Of a stretch of 64,000 nt of DNA, positions 27,046-38,312 are shown piece by piece (the first letter of the stretch is position 1; each line of letters starts with the position of its first letter). The notes beneath the pieces were generated by a model. It was given only the letters and a program-made list of their open reading frames with translations, searched no databases and was not told where the DNA came from. A program made the position numbers and the translations under genes. The stretch lies in NCBI GenBank assembly GCA_037893245.1, contig JBAIAA010000262.1, positions 992,001 through 1,056,000 of the forward strand. Direction: 5' to 3'. Source of the DNA: Crossaster papposus (taxonomy: Eukaryota; Echinodermata; Asteroidea; Velatida; Solasteridae).

Positions 27046-30000
27046 TCATGTGAATTTAGAAACAACAAACAAAATTAAAGCAGACATTCTAAAAACATTC
27101 TAAAATATTTATTAAATTTGAATAACAGTGAAGAAAAAATACCTCTTTAGCAGAGCGAGGTTCGGGTCTTCGGACCTCTGGGTTATGGGCCCCAGCACGC
27201 TCCCACTGCAACACTCTGCGTAACTATTTTTTAATGAAAATTAAATCACTATCAAGGAAATAATTATCCGGAGCAGACCGAGGTTGTGGTCATCCGAACT
27301 CTCGGTTACTGACAAAGAAAGTGTCTACTTCGTCACTCTGAGTCGAGTACCTCAAGTCATACCAACAACTTGTTAGCAGAGGGAAGTTTCGATCTTCGGA
27401 CCTCCCGGTTATGGGCCCATCACGCTTCCACTGCGCCACTCTGCTTCATGTGAAGTTAGAAACAGCAAACAAAATTAAAGCACACATTGTAAAAACATTC
27501 TAAAATATTTATTACATTTGAATAACAGTGAAGCAAAAATACCTCTTTAGCAGAACGAGGTTTTGGTCCTCGGACCTCTTGGTTATGGGCCCAGCACGCT
27601 CCCACTGCTCCACTGTGCGTAACTATTTTTAATGAAAAGGAAATCACTATTAAGGAAATAATTATCCTGAGCAGACCGAGGTTGTGGTCATCCGAACTCT
27701 CGGTTACTGACCAAGAAAGTGTCTACTTCGTCACTCTGAGTCGAGTACCTCAAGTCATACCAAAAACTTGTTAGCAGAGGGAAGTTTCGATCTTCGGACC
27801 TCCGGGTTATGGGCCCATCACGCTTCCACTGCGCCACTCTGCTTCATTTGAATTTAGAAACAGCAAACAAAATTAAAGCACACATTGTAAAAACATTCTA
27901 AAATATTTATTAAATTTGAATAACAGTGAAGAAAAAATACCTCTTTAGCAGAGCGAGGTTTGAGTCTTCGGACCTCTGGGTTATGGGCCCAGCACGCTCC
28001 CACTGCAACACTCTGCGTAACTATTTTTTAATGAAAATTAAATCACTATCAAGGAAATAATTATCCGGAGCAGACCGAGGTTGTGGTCATCCGAACTCTC
28101 GGTTACTGACCAAGAAAGTGTCTACTTCGTCACTCTGAGTCGAGTACCTCAAGTCATACCAACAACTTGTTAGCAGAGGGAAGTTTCGATCTTCGGACCT
28201 CCGGGTTATGGGCCCATCACGCTTCCACTGCGCCACTCTGCTTCATGTGAATTTAGAAACAGCAAACAAAATTAAAGCACACATTGTAAAAACATTCTAA
28301 AATATTTATTACATTTGAATAACAGTGAAGCAAAAATACCTCTTTAGCAGAACGAGGTTTTGGTCCTCGGACCTCTTGGTTATGGGCCCAGCACGCTCCC
28401 ACTGCTCCACTGTGCGTAACTATTTTTAATGAAAAGGAAATCACTATTAAGGAAATAATTATCCTGAGCAGACCGAGGTTGTGGTCATCCGAACTCTCGG
28501 TTACTGACCAAGAAAGTGTCTACTTCGTCACTCTGAGTCGAGTACCTCAAGTCATACCAAAAACTTGTTAGCAGAGGGAAGTTTCGATCTTCGGACCTCC
28601 GGGTTATGGGCCCATCACGCTTCCACTGCGCCACTCTGCTTCATTTGAATTTAGAAACAGCAAACAAAATTAAAGCACACATTGTAAAAACATTCTAAAA
28701 TATTTATTAAATTTGAATAACAGTGAAGAAAAAATACCTCTTTAGCAGAGCGAGGTTTGAGTCTTCGGACCTCTGGGTTATGGGCCCAGCACGCTCCCAC
28801 TGCAACACTCTGCGTAACTATTTTTTAATGAAAATTAAATCACTATCAAGGAAATAATTATCCGGAGCAGACCGAGGTTGTGGTCATCCGAACTCTCGGT
28901 TACTGACCAAGAAAGTGTCTACTTCGTCACTCTGAGTCGAGTACCTCAAGTCATACCAACAACTTGTTAGCAGAGGGAAGTTTCGATCTTCGGACCTCCG
29001 GGTTATGGGCCCATCACGCTTCCACTGCGCCACTCTGCTTCATGTGAATTTAGAAACAGAAAACAAAATTAAAGCACACATTGTAAAAACATTCTAAAAT
29101 ATTTATTACATTTGAATAACAGTGAAGCAAAAATACCTCTTTAGCAGAACGAGGTTTTGGTCCTCGGACCTCTTGGTTATGGGCCCAGCACGCTCCCACT
29201 GCTCCACTGTGCGTAACTATTTTTAATGAAAAGGAAATCACTATTAAGGAAATAATTATCCTGAGCAGACCGAGGTTGTGGTCATCCGAACTCTCGGTTA
29301 CTGACCAAGAAAGTGTCTACTTCGTCACTCTGAGTCGAGTACCTCAAGTCATACCAACAACTTGTTAGCAGAGGGAAGTTTCGATCTTCGGACCTCCGGG
29401 TTATGGGCCCATCACGCTTCCACTGCGCCACTCTGCTTCATGTGAATTTAGAAACAGCAAACAAAATTAAAGCACACATTGTAAAAACATTCTAAAATAT
29501 TTATTACATTTGAATAACAGTGAAGCAAAAATACCTCTTTAGCAGAACGAGGTTTTGGTCCTCGGACCTCTTGGTTATGGGCCCAGCACGCTCCCACTGC
29601 TCCACTGTGCGTAACTATTTTTAATGAAAAGGAAATCACTATTAACGAAATAATTATCCTGAGCAGACCGAGGTTGTGGTCATCCGAACTCTCGGTTACT
29701 GACCAAGAAAGTGTCTACTTTGTCACTCTGAGTCAAGTACCTCAAGTCATACCAACAACTTGTTAGCAGAGGGAAGTTTCGATCTTCGGACCTCCGGGTT
29801 ATGGGCCCATCACGCTTCCACTGCGCCACTCTGCTTCATGTGAATTTAGAAACAGCAAACAAAATTAAAGCACACATTGTAAAAACATTCTAAAATATGT
29901 ATCACATTTGAATAACAGTTAAGCAAAAATACCTCTTTAGCCGAGCGAGGTTTTTGTCCTCGGACCTCTGGGTTATGGGCCCAACACGCTCCCACTGCTC

Positions 30001-30161
30001 CACTATGGGTAACTATTTTTAATGAAAAGGAAATCACTATTAAGGAAATAATTATCCTGAGCAGACCGAGGTTGTGGTCATCCGACCTCTCCGTTACTGA
30101 CCAAGAAAGTGTCTACTTCGTCACTCTTAGTAGAGTACCTCAAGTCATACCAACAACTTGT

Positions 30162-30233
30162 TAGCAGAGCGAGGTTTCGATCCTCGGACCTCTAGGTTAT
30201 GGGCCCAGCACGCTTCCACTGCGCCACTCTGCT
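30162..30233 (-). tRNA. tRNA-iMet: tRNA-iMet (CAT), terminator altered
   Basis: The body is near-canonical (one G-U wobble), but the downstream T5 is broken to TTGTT (plus strand accaacaactt). A transcript would need a later terminator. Confidence 0.8.
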
Positions 30234-32129
30234 TCATGTGAATTTAGAAACAACAAACAAAATTAAAGCAGACATTCTAAAAAAATTCTAAAATATTTAT
30301 TAAATTTGAATAACAGTGAAGAAAAAATACCTCTTTAGCAGAGCGAGGTTTGAGTCTTCGGACCTCTGGGTTATGGGCCCAGCACGCTCCCACTGCAACA
30401 CTCTGCGTAACTATTTTTTAATGAAAATTAAATCACTATCAAGGAAATAATTATCCGGAGCAGACCGAGGTTGTGGTCATCCGAACTCTCGGTTACTGAC
30501 CAAGAAAGTGTCTACTTCGTCACTCTGAGTCGAGTACCTCAAGTCATACCAACAACTTGTTAGCAGAGGGAAGTTTCGATCTTCGGACCTCCGGGTTATG
30601 GGCCCATCACGCTTCCACTGCGCCACTCTGCTTCATGTGAATTTAGAAACAGCAAACAAAATTAAAGCACACATTGTAAAAACATTCTAAAATATTTATT
30701 ACATTTGAATAACAGTGAAGCAAAAATACCTCTTTAGCAGAACGAGGTTTTGGTCCTCGGACCTCTTGGTTATGGGCCCAGCACGCTCCCACTGCTCCAC
30801 TGTGCGTAACTATTTTTAATGAAAAGGAAATCACTATTAAGGAAATAATTATCCTGAGCAGACCGAGGTTGTGGTCATCCGACCTCTCCGTTACTGACCA
30901 AGAAAGTGTCTACTTCGTCACTCTGAGTAGAGTACCTCAAGTCATACCAAAAACTTGTTAGCACAGCGAGGTTTCAATCCTCGGACCTCTGGGTTATGGG
31001 CCCAGCACGCTTCCACTGCGCCACTCTGCTTCATGTGAATTTAGAAACAACAAACACAATTAAAGCAGACATTCTAAAATATTTATTAAATTTGAATAAC
31101 AGTGAAGCAAAAATACCTCTTTAGCAGAGCGAGGTTTGGGTCTACGGACCTCTGTGTTATGGGCCCAGCACGCTCCCACTGCAACACTATGCGCAACTAT
31201 TTTTAATGAAAATGAAATCACTATTAAGGAAATAATTATCCTGAGCAGACCGAAGTTGTGGTCATCCGACCTCTCCGTTACTGACCAAGAAAGTGTCTAC
31301 TTCGTCACTCTGAGTCGAGTACCTCAAGTCATACCAAAAACTTGTTAGCACAGCGAGGTTTAAATTCTCGGACCTCTGGGTTATGGGCCCAGCACGCTTC
31401 CACTGCGCCACTCTGCTTCATGTGAATTTAGAAACAACAAACAAAATTAAAGCAGACATTCTAAAAACATTCTAAAATATTCATTAAATTTGAATAACAG
31501 TGAAGAAAAAATACCTCTTTAGCAGAGCGAGGTTTGGGTCTTCGGACCTCTGGGTTATGGGCCCAGCACGCTCCCACTGCAACACTCTGCGTAACTATTT
31601 TTTAATGAAAATTAAATCACTATCAAGGAAATAATTATCCGGGGCAGACCGAGGTTGTGGTCATCCGAACTCTCGGTTACTGACCAAGAAAGTGTCTACT
31701 TCGTCACTCTGAGTCGAGTACCTCAAGTCATACCAACAACTTGTTAGCAGAGGGAAGTTTCGATCTTCGGACCTCCGGGTTATGGGCCCATCACGCTTCC
31801 ACTGCGCCACTCTGCTTCATGTGAATTTAGAAACAGCAAACAAAATTAAAGCACACATTGTAAAAACATTCTAAAATATTTATTACATTTGAATAACAGT
31901 GAAGCAAAAATACCTCTTTAGCAGAACGAGGTTTTGGTCCTCGGACCTCTTGGTTATGGGCCCAGCACGCTCCCACTGCTCCACTGTGCGTAACTATTTT
32001 TAATGAAAAGGAAATCACTATTAAGGAAATAATTATCCTGAGCAGACCGAGGTTGTGGTCATCCGAACTCTCGGTTACTGACCAAGAAAGTGTCTACTTT
32101 GTCACTCTGAGTCGAGTACCTCAAGTCAT

Positions 32130-33720
32130 ACCAACAACTTGTTAGCAGAGGGAAGTTTCGATCTTCGGACCTCCGGGTTATGGGCCCATCACGCTTCCAC
32201 TGCGCCACTCTGCTTCATGTGAATTTAGAAACAGCAAACAAAATTAAAGCACACATTGTAAAAACATTCTAAAATATTTATTACATTTGAATAACAGTGA
32301 AGCAAAAATACCTCTTTAGCAGAACGAGGTTTTGGTCCTCGGACCTCTTGGTTATGGGCCCAGCACGCTCCCACTGCTCCACTGTGCGTAACTATTTTTA
32401 ATGAAAAGGAAATCACTATTAAGGAAATAATTATCCTGAGCAGACCGAGGTTGTGGTCATCCGAACTCTCGGTTACTGACCAAGAAAGTGTCTACTTCGT
32501 CACTCTGAGTCGAGTACCTCAAGTCATACCAATAACTTGTTAGCAGAGCGAAGTTTCGATCTTCGGACCTCTGGGTTATGGGCCCTGCACGCTCCCACTG
32601 CTCCACTCTACTTCTTGTGAATTTAGAAACAGCAAACAAAATGAAAGCAGACATTCTAACAACATTCTAAAATATGTATTAAATTTGAATAAAAGTGAAG
32701 CAAAAATACATCTTTAGCAGAGTGAGGTTTTGGTCTTCGGACCTCTGGGTTATGGGTCCAGCACGCTCCCACTGCAACACTCTGCGTAACAATTTTTTAT
32801 GAAAATGAAATCACTATCAAGGAAATAATTATCCTGAGCAGACCGAGGTTGTGGTCATCCGAACTCTCGGTTACTGACCAAAAAAGTGTCTACTTTGTCA
32901 CTCTGAGTCGAGTACCTCAAGTCATACCAACAACTTGTTAGCAGAGGGAAGTTTCGATCTTCGGACCTCCGGGTTATGGGCCCATCACGCTTCCACTGCG
33001 CCACTCTGCTTCATGTGAATTTAGAAACAGCAAACAAAATTAAAGCACACATTGTAAAAACATTCTAAAATATTTATTACATTTGAATAACAGTGAAGCA
33101 AAAATACCTCTTTAGCAGAACGAGGTTTTGGTCCTCGGACCTCTTGGTTATGGGCCCAGCACGCTCCCACTGCTCCACTGTGCGTAACTATTTTTAATGA
33201 AAAGGAAATCACTATTAAGGAAATAATTATCCTGAGCAGACCGAGGTTGTGGTCATCCGAACTCTCGGTTACTGACCAAGAAAGTGTCTACTTCGTCACT
33301 CTGAGTCGAGTACCTCAAGTCATACCAATAACTTGTTAGCAGAGCGAAGTTTCGATCTTCGGACCTCTGGGTTATGGGCCCTGCACGCTCCCACTGCTCC
33401 ACTCTACTTCTTGTGAATTTAGAAACAGCAAACAAAATGAAAGCAGACATTCTAACAACATTCTAAAATATGTATTAAATTTGAATAAAAGTGAAGCAAA
33501 AATACATCTTTAGCAGAGTGAGGTTTTGGTCTTCGGACCTCTGGGTTATGGGTCCAGCACGCTCCCACTGCAACACTCTGCGTAACAATTTTTTATGAAA
33601 ATGAAATCACTATCAAGGAAATAATTATCCTGAGCAGACCGAGGTTGTGGTCATCCGAACTCTCGGTTACTGACCAAAAAAGTGTCTACTTTGTCACTCT
33701 GAGTCGAGTACCTCAAGTCG
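32130..33720 (-). repeat. 796-bp higher-order repeat, 2 copies
   Basis: Two consecutive 796-bp blocks share the hybrid module (32541 and 33337) and the spacer marker gaataaaagtgaagc. Confidence 0.8.
32541..32612 (-). tRNA. Hybrid iMet with compensatory T-stem
   Basis: The T-stem is CGAAG/CTTCG, a pair-preserving double change relative to CGAGG/CCTCG, with the ATCGAAA loop intact. The 5' half is beta-like (AGTAGAG acceptor strand pairing through one U-G). One anticodon-stem mismatch. Copied at 33337-33408 by a 796-bp repeat. Confidence 0.55.
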
Positions 33721-34879
33721 TACCAAAAACTTGTTAGCAGAGCGAGGTTTCGATCCTCGGACCTCTGGGTTATGGGCCCATCACCCTTCCACTGCGCCAC
33801 TCTGCTTCATGTGAATTTAGAAACAGAAAACAAAATTAAAGCACACATTGTAAAAACATTCTAAAATATGTATTACATTTGAATAACAGTGAAGCAAAAA
33901 TACCTCTTTAGCCGAGCGAGGTTTTGGTCCTCGGACCTCTGGGTTATTGGCCCAGCACGCTCCCACTGCTCCACTCTACTTCTTGTGAATTTAGAAACAG
34001 CAAACAAAATGAAAGCAGACATTCTAAAAACATTCTAAAATATTTATTAAATTTGAATAACAGTGAAGCAAAAATACCTCTTTAGCAGAGCGAGGTTTGG
34101 GTCTTCGGACCTCTGGGTTATGGGCCCAGCACGCTCCCGCTGCAACACTCTGCGTAACAATTTGTTCATGAAAATGAAATCACTATCAAGGAAATAATTA
34201 TCCGGAGGAGACCGAGGTTGTGGTCATCCGAACTCTCGGTTACTGACCAAGAAAGTGTCTACTTCCTCACTCTGAGTCGAGTACCTCAAGTCATACCAAA
34301 AACTTGTTAGCAGAGCGAAGTTTCGATCTTCGGACCTCCGGGTTATGGGCCCATCACCCTTCCACTGCGCCACTCTGCTTCATGTGAATTTAGAAACAGC
34401 AAACAAAATTAAAGCACACATTGTAAAAACATTCAAAAATATTTATTACATTTGAATAACAGTAAAGCAAAAATACCTCTTTAGCCGAGCGAGGTTTTTG
34501 TCCTCGGACCTCTGGGTTATGGGCCCTGCACGCTCCCACTGCTCCACGCTACTTCTTGTGAATTTAGAAACAGCAAACAAAATGAAAGCAGACATTCTAA
34601 CAACATTCTAAAATATGTATTAAATTTGAATAACTGTGAAGCAAAAATACATCTTTAGCAGAGTGAGGTTTTGGTCTTCGGACCTCTGGGTTATGGGTCC
34701 AGCACGCTCCCACTGCAACACTCTGCGTAACAATTTTTTATGAAAATTAAATCACTATCAAGGAAATAATTATCCTGAGCAGACCGAGGTTGTGGTCATC
34801 CGAACTCTCGGTTACTGACCAAAAAAGTGTCTACTTTGTCAGTCTGAGTCGAGTACCTCAAGTCGTACCAAAAACTTGT

Positions 34880-34951
34880 TAGCAGAGCGAGGTTTCGATC
34901 CTCGGACCTCTGGGTTATGGGCCCAGCACGCTTCCACAGCGCCACTCTGCT
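34880..34951 (-). tRNA. tRNA-iMet: tRNA-iMet (CAT), A14 variant
   Basis: Canonical except for one base at the D-stem/D-loop boundary (plus strand ccacagcg), which changes A14 inside the A box. All stems pair; T5 terminator present. Confidence 0.75.
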
Positions 34952-36073
34952 TCATGTGAATTTAGAAACAGCAAACAAAATTTAAGCAGACATTCTAAAA
35001 ACATTTTAAAATATGTATTACATTTGAATAACAGTGAAGCAAAAATACCTCTTTAGCCGAGCGAAGTTTTGGTCCTCGGACCTTTGGGTTATGGGCCCAG
35101 TACGCTCCAACTGCTCCACTCTGCGTTACTATTTTTAATGAAAATGAAATCACTTTCAAGGAAATAATTATCCTGAGCAGACCGAGGTTGTGGTCATCCA
35201 AACTCTCGGGTACTGACCAAGAAAGTGTCTACTTCGTCACTCTGAGTCGAGTATCTCAAGTCATACCAAAAACTTGTTAGCTGAGCGAGGTTTCAATCCT
35301 CGGACCTCTGGGTTATGTGCCCAGCACGCTTCCACTGCGCCACCCTTTTTCACGTAAATTTAGAAACAGAAAACAAAATAAAAGCAGACATTCTAAAAAC
35401 ATTCTAAAATATTTTTTAAATTTCAATAACAGTGAAGCAAAAATACCTCTTTAGCAGAGCGAGGTTTTGGTCCTCGGACCTCTGGGTTATGTGCCCAGCA
35501 CGCTCCCACTGCAACACTCTGCGCAACTATTTTTAATGAAAATGAAATCACTATCAAGGAAATAATTATCCTGAGCAGACCGAGGTTGTGGTCATCCGAA
35601 CTCTCGGTTACTGACCAAGAAAGTGTCTACTTTGTCACTCTGAGTCGAGTACCTCAAGTCATACCAAGAACTTGTTAGCAGAGCGAGGTTTCGATTCTCG
35701 GACCTCTGGGTTATGGGCCCAGCACGATTCCACTGCGCCACTCTGCTTCATGTGAATTTAGAAACAGAAAACACAATTAAAGCACACATTATAAAAACAT
35801 TCTAAAATAGTTATTATATTTGAATAACAGTGAAGCAAACATACCTCTTTAGCAGAGCGAAGTTTTGGTCTTCGGACCTCTGGGTTATGGGCCCAGCACG
35901 CTCCCACTACACCACTCTGCGTAAATATTTTTAATGAAAATGAAATCACTATCAAGGACATAATTATCCTGAGCAGACCGAGGTTGTGGTCATCCGAAAT
36001 ATCGGTTACTGGCCAAGAAAGTGTCTACTTTGTTACTCTGAGTCGAGTACCTCAAGTAATACCAAAAACGTGT

Positions 36074-36145
36074 TAGCAGAGCGAGGTTTCGATCTTCGGA
36101 CCTCTGGGTTAAGGGCCCAGCACGCTTCCCCTGTGCCACTCTGCT
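36074..36145 (-). tRNA. iMet-body tRNA with CTT anticodon
   Basis: The anticodon loop is CCCTTAA, so the anticodon is CTT (Lys-type), while the intact CTGGG/CCCAG stem with its three G-C pairs and the AGCAGAG acceptor are initiator features. The T-stem has one C-A mismatch and the D-loop one change. The same type is at 37842 and 39610 through the 1768-bp repeat. Confidence 0.65.
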
Positions 36146-36472
36146 TCATTTGAATTTAGAAACAGCAAACAAAATGAAAGCAGACATTCTGAAAACATTC
36201 TAAAATAGTTATTATATTTGAATAACAGTGAAGCAAACATACCTCTTTAGCAGAGCGAAGTTTTGGTCTTCGGACCGCTGGGTTAAGGGCCCAGCACACT
36301 TCCACTGCAACACTCTGCGTAACTATTTTTAATGAAAATGAAATCACTATCAAGGAAATAATTATCCTGAGCAGACCGAGGTTGTGGTCATCCGAACTCT
36401 CGGTTACTGACCAAGAAAGTGTCTACTTCGTCACTCTGAGTCGAGTACCTCAAGTCATACCAAAAAAATTGT

Positions 36473-36544
36473 TAGCAGAGCGAGGTTTCGATCCTCGGAC
36501 CTCTGGGTTAAGGGCCCTGCACGCTTCCACTGCGCCACTCTGCT
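36473..36544 (-). tRNA. iMet-body tRNA with CTT anticodon
   Basis: CTT anticodon in an otherwise intact initiator body with perfect acceptor and T arms and canonical T-loop. One anticodon-stem mismatch arises from ccctgcac on the plus strand. Duplicated at 38241-38312. Confidence 0.65.
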
Positions 36545-36646
36545 TCATTTGAATTTAGAAACAGCAAACGAAAATAAAGCACACATTCTCAAAACATTTT
36601 AAAATATTTATCACATTTGAATAACAATGAAGCAAAAACACCTTTT

Positions 36647-36718
36647 TAGCAGAGCGAGGTTTCGATCCTCGGACCTCTAGGTTATGAGCCCAGCACGATT
36701 CCACTGCGCCACTCTGCT
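36647..36718 (-). tRNA. tRNA-iMet (CAT) with T33
   Basis: The anticodon loop is CTCATAA, so position 33 is T as in elongator tRNAs instead of the animal-initiator C33. The anticodon is still CAT. The preceding spacer is cacctttttagc instead of the usual T5-bearing one. Same in 38415-38486. Confidence 0.6.
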
Positions 36719-38240
36719 TCATTTGAATTTAGAAACAGCAAACAAAATTTAAGCAGACATTCTAAAAACATTTTAAAATATGTATTACATTTGAATAACA
36801 GTGAAGCAAAAATACCTCTTTAGCCGAGCGAAGTTTTGGTCCTCGGACCTTTGGGTTATGGGCCCAGTACGCTCCAACTGCTCCACTCTGCGTTACTATT
36901 TTTAATGAAAATGAAATCACTTTCAAGGAAATAATTATCCTGAGCAGACCGAGGTTGTGGTCATGCAAACTCTCGGGTACTGACCAAGAAAGTGTCTACT
37001 TCGTCACTCTGAGTCGAGTATCTCAAGTCATACCAAAAACTTGTTAGCTGAGCGAGGTTTCGATCCTCGGACCTCTGGGTTATGTGCCCAGCACGCTTCC
37101 ACTGCGCCACCCTTTTTCACGTAAATTTAGAAACAGCAAACAAAATAAAAGCAGACATTCTAAAAACATTCTAAAATATTTTTTAAATTTCAATAACAGT
37201 GAAGCAAAAATACCTCTTTAGCAGAGCGAGGTTTTGGTCCTCGGACCTCTGGGTTATGTGCCCAGCACGCTCCCACTGCAACACTCTGCGCAACTATTTT
37301 TAATGAAAATGAAATCACTATCAAGGAAATAATTATCCTGAGCAGACCGAGGTTTTGGTCATCCGAACTCTCGGTTACTGACCAAGAAAGTGTCTACTTT
37401 GTCACTCTGAGTCGAGTACCTCAAAGTCATACCAAGAACTTGTTAGCAGAGCGAGGTTTCGATTCTCGGACCTCTGGGTTATGGGCCCAGCACGATTTCA
37501 CTGCGCCACTCTGCTTCATGTGAATTTAGAAACAGAAAACACAATTAAAGCACACATTATAAAAACATTCTAAAATAGTTATTATATTTGAATAACAGTG
37601 AAGCAAACATACCTCTTTAGCAGAGCGAAGTTTTGGTCTTCGGACCTCTGGGTTATGGGCCCAGCACGCTCCCACTACACCACTCTGCGTAAATATTTTT
37701 AATGAAAATGAAATCACTATCAAGGACATAATTATCCTGAGCAGACCGAGGTTGTGGTCATCCGAAATATCGGTTACTGGCCAAGAAAGTGTCTACTTTG
37801 TTACTCTGAGTCGAGTACCTCAAGTAATACCAAAAACGTGTTAGCAGAGCGAGGTTTCGATCTTCGGACCTCTGGGTTAAGGGCCCAGCACGCTTCCCCT
37901 GTGCCACTCTGCTTCATTTGAATTTAGAAACAGCAAACAAAATGAAAGCAGACATTCTGAAAACATTCTAAAATAGTTATTATATTTGAATAACAGTGAA
38001 GCAAACATACCTCTTTAGCAGAGCGAAGTTTTGGTCTTCGGACCGCTGGGTTAAGGGCCCAGCACACTTCCACTGCAACACTCTGCGTAACTATTTTTAA
38101 TGAAAATGAAATCACTATCAAGGAAATAATTATCCTGAGCAGACCGAGGTTGTGGTCATCCGAACTCTCGGTTACTGACCAAGAAAGTGTCTACTTCGTC
38201 ACTCTGAGTCGAGTACCTCAAGTCATACCAAAAAAATTGT

Positions 38241-38312
38241 TAGCAGAGCGAGGTTTCGATCCTCGGACCTCTGGGTTAAGGGCCCTGCACGCTTCCACTG
38301 CGCCACTCTGCT
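38241..38312 (-). tRNA. iMet-body tRNA with CTT anticodon
   Basis: A 1768-bp partner of 36473-36544 with the same anticodon change and the same anticodon-stem mismatch. Confidence 0.65.

Larger units (their letters stand above)
22200..27779 (-). repeat. 2790-bp higher-order repeat, 2 copies
   Basis: Seven 398-bp units duplicated as a block. Private markers 2790 bp apart include an extra C in gggccccagc (near 24398 and 27188), tgaagttagaaac (24662 and 27452) and gttccactgtg (24019 and 26809). Confidence 0.85.
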
